A DNA stretch of 7,887 bases, from contig CAJWOB010000106.1 in assembly GCA_913043885.1 (NCBI GenBank), positions 1-7,887 of the forward strand. Reading direction: 5' to 3'. Position 1 is the first letter of the stretch. Each line of letters starts with the position of its first letter. Under the pieces are notes generated by a model. It ran no database searches, was not told the origin of the DNA, and saw only the letters and a list, made by a program, of their open reading frames with translations. This document shows positions 6,432 to 7,887 of the stretch, in pieces. This stretch comes from an uncultured Spirochaetaceae bacterium (lineage in GTDB: Bacteria; Spirochaetota; Spirochaetia; SZUA-6; Bin103). The position numbers were made by a program, and so were the translations under genes.

Positions 6432-7427
6432 ATGGAAGGACGCCGTCTGGTCGCAGTGGGCAACCGGGTGGAGGTCGAGGCCGTCGACGTCGCGGATCCC
6501 GGTCCCGGACAGATACTGGTGCGCGTGTCCCGCAGCCAGGTGAGCGCCGGCTCCGAGGCCGTCGTTCTGCTGGCCGCGTCCCCCGAGCGCCGGCCGCTGG
6601 GTTACACGCTGGTCGGCACGGTGATGGCAAGCGGCACGGGAGCCGCCTACGGCGAGGGCGACCGGGTGCTGGCCTTCGGAGGTCATGGCAGCCACTGGCT
6701 CATCGGCCAGGAAGATCAGGACGAGCTGAGTGGGGCGCGCCAGCCGATCGACTACGACGCTGAGGCCCTCAGCGACGATCAGGCCACGTTCGCCGTGCTC
6801 GGAGATGTGGCGCTGCTCGGTATCCGACGCGCCGAGCTACAGATCGACGAGTCGGCTGCTATTTTCGGCCAGGGAGTGGTCGGTCAACTGACGACGGCAC
6901 TATGCCGCGTCTCCGGCGCCCACCCGATTATTGCGGTGGATCTCGACGACGCACGGCTGGAGCTGGCACGCGCCAGCGGCGCCACCCACACGGTCAACGC
7001 CACCAAGGACGACCCTGTCGCGGCCGTTCAGGAGATAACCTCCGGCGGGGCGCAGTGCGTGTTCCACGCCACGCCCGATCCCAACGTGTTGATTCCGGCG
7101 ATGCAGGCGGCGGGTGACCGCGGCAAGGTGATGCTCGTCGGCAGCCCCCCCGGCACCGTGGAGATCGGCTTGCAGGTCGAGCTGTTGCGCAACGAGCTAG
7201 ATATTCGCGGCGTCTACGGCAGCGGGCTGGAGGACAACGCCCACCCCCGCTACCCGTGGACACGACGGCGCAACCGGCGGGCGATCATGCGCCTTATCGC
7301 GGAGGGCACGCTGCAGGTGGACCCACTCATCAGTCACGTCGCCAGGCCAGAGGACGCGCCGAGCCTGTATCGCCAGATGCTCGAGGGTACGGCGGGGTGG
7401 ATGAGCATCCTCTTCGACTGGGACTGA
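6432..7427 (+). CDS. Medium-chain dehydrogenase/reductase (zinc-binding alcohol dehydrogenase-like oxidoreductase)
   Basis: This is a 331-residue MDR-superfamily protein. Its GroES-like N-terminal domain includes VSRSQVSAGSE (32-42), PLGYTLVGTV (55-64) and the GEGDRVLAFGGH turn (74-85). The Rossmann domain has the glycine motif GQGVVG (146-151), and Asp170 at the end of the second strand (IIAVDLDD) favours NAD(H) over NADP(H). The position that carries the catalytic-zinc cysteine in classical alcohol dehydrogenases is within SAGSE and holds no Cys. The structural-zinc Cys cluster is also absent, so the enzyme resembles the SAGTE/BchC-like and threonine/sorbitol-dehydrogenase-like outliers more than a true zinc ADH. 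In this locus it may oxidise or reduce a sugar or sugar acid at the expense of NAD, which is inference. Its TGA overlaps the ATG of the next short frame by one base (TGATG). Confidence 0.87.
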   Translation: MEGRRLVAVGNRVEVEAVDVADPGPGQILVRVSRSQVSAGSEAVVLLAASPERRPLGYTLVGTVMASGTGAAYGEGDRVLAFGGHGSHWLIGQEDQDELSGARQPIDYDAEALSDDQATFAVLGDVALLGIRRAELQIDESAAIFGQGVVGQLTTALCRVSGAHPIIAVDLDDARLELARASGATHTVNATKDDPVAAVQEITSGGAQCVFHATPDPNVLIPAMQAAGDRGKVMLVGSPPGTVEIGLQVELLRNELDIRGVYGSGLEDNAHPRYPWTRRRNRRAIMRLIAEGTLQVDPLISHVARPEDAPSLYRQMLEGTAGWMSILFDWD

Positions 7428-7546
7428 TGATCGGTGACCGGCCCGTCAGCGATACCGGCTGGGACTCCGAGGTGGCCTGCTACCCGTTCGTGATGTGCTA
7501 CGCTGGCAACGACTACGCCGGCATCGGCGTCGCGGAGCTGGCGTAG
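7427..7546 (+). pseudogene. 39-codon frame resembling the C-terminal tail of a beta-propeller glycosidase
   Basis: The ATG shares its A with the TGA stop of the oxidoreductase, and the frame ends in TAG at 7544-7546, 11 bases before the PhyH-family start. Almost every codon ends in G or C, so it looks like genuine coding sequence. The peptide runs VSDTGWDSEVACYPFVM then CYAGNDYAGIGVAELA. The order WDSE, then YPFV, then G-N-D-Y, then GIGVAEL matches what I recall of the last strands of GH43/GH32-like five-bladed propeller proteins, which typically end in a pattern like YPY...YNGNGYG.TGIG.AE. Here the stretch between YPFV and GIGVAE looks shortened. The simplest reading is that most of a glycosidase gene between the oxidoreductase and PhyH genes was deleted, leaving its end. 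A short functional peptide cannot be excluded. Confidence 0.45.
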
Positions 7547-7557
7547 GAACCACGACG

Positions 7558-7887
7558 ATGTCACGGCGCGAGGACCTACGTCAGGTGCCACTGCTCAGCG
7601 AGAGTCAGATCGCCCAGTTCAAACGCGATGGGGTACTGCTGCTTCCGGGGGTGCTCGATACCGATCTGTGCCGGCGGGCGCGTGACCAGATGTGGCAGAT
7701 CATCGCCGAGCACCGCCCGAGCATGCAGCGGGACGATCCGCACACATGGACTCCATTCCACGACGAGCCACGAGACGACGGCGACCGCCCCGCGGAAGGC
7801 GGCGCCCCCTACTTCTTTGGCAAGGGTCACCGCTTCTACGTCCGCAACGGCGCCGAGGACCTGCTGCTCGACCTGGCTCCCCGCGCG
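7558..7887 (+). CDS. Phytanoyl-CoA dioxygenase (PhyH) family protein, N-terminal part
   Basis: The ATG at 7558 opens a frame of 110 codons that is still open at the right edge. The N-terminus LLSESQIAQFKRDGVLLLPG followed by VLDTDLCRRARDQMW is the classic opening of the PhyH family: a helix ending in F..DG, then a strand leading to a second helix. Members are Fe(II)/2-oxoglutarate-dependent oxygenases that hydroxylate varied small molecules, and the family is broad enough that no substrate can be named. The HxD...H iron ligands lie beyond the window, so activity cannot be judged. An AGGA at 7545-7548, nine bases upstream and overlapping the previous stop, supports the start. It is the last visible member of the plus-strand unit. 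Confidence 0.82.
   Translation, partial: MSRREDLRQVPLLSESQIAQFKRDGVLLLPGVLDTDLCRRARDQMWQIIAEHRPSMQRDDPHTWTPFHDEPRDDGDRPAEGGAPYFFGKGHRFYVRNGAEDLLLDLAPRA

Noticed and set aside
6432..6763. Continuation of the -1 frame of the broken small gene into the oxidoreductase
   Set aside because: After about 6400 the frame turns into Arg/Gly/Pro-rich shadow sequence, while the MDR frame is clearly real.

Overview
This is a GC-rich, gene-dense stretch of bacterial chromosome. Intergenic gaps are short, several junctions overlap or touch, and codon third positions are strongly G/C. No rRNA, tRNA, CRISPR array or insertion sequence is visible. The gene types (mandelate-racemase/enolase-superfamily enzyme, UxuA-like dehydratase, large polysaccharide lyase-like protein, MDR oxidoreductase, phytanoyl-CoA dioxygenase) recall carbohydrate-catabolic loci of uncultured marine or host-associated bacteria such as SAR202 Chloroflexota or Poribacteria-like lineages. 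That assignment is inference from gene content only.

The window is built around a divergent junction at about 2663-2820. On the minus strand, reading leftward, one tight unit encodes a small four-helix membrane protein (2662-2288), a mandelate-racemase-type acid-sugar dehydratase or racemase (2253-1093), a UxuA-like mannonate dehydratase family protein (1074-88), and the first 30 codons of an unrecognised gene (91-1) whose GTG start overlaps the previous stop. On the plus strand a 1084-residue PcRGLX/YetA-like (exo-rhamnogalacturonan lyase-like) protein (2821-6075) is followed by a frame-broken small gene (6084-6431), a zinc-ligand-poor MDR oxidoreductase (6432-7427), a 39-codon remnant that looks like the tail of a beta-propeller glycosidase (7427-7546), and the 5' part of a PhyH-family dioxygenase (7558 to the right edge).

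The genes fit a plan for breaking down an acidic or rhamnose-containing polysaccharide. The lyase-like protein would act on oligosaccharides, probably inside the cell because no signal peptide is seen. The oxidoreductase could oxidise a released sugar, and the two structurally unrelated dehydratase-type enzymes could process the resulting sugar acids. The substrate is not proven by the sequence.

The points most worth a second look are two broken coding segments on the plus strand. The first, between the lyase and the oxidoreductase, keeps strong coding signal but in a shifted frame, as if one base had been lost near 6140 and one gained near 6402. The second, between the oxidoreductase and the PhyH gene, reads like only the last strands of a glycosidase. 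They suggest either a locus losing accessory glycan genes or, for the first, sequence errors.
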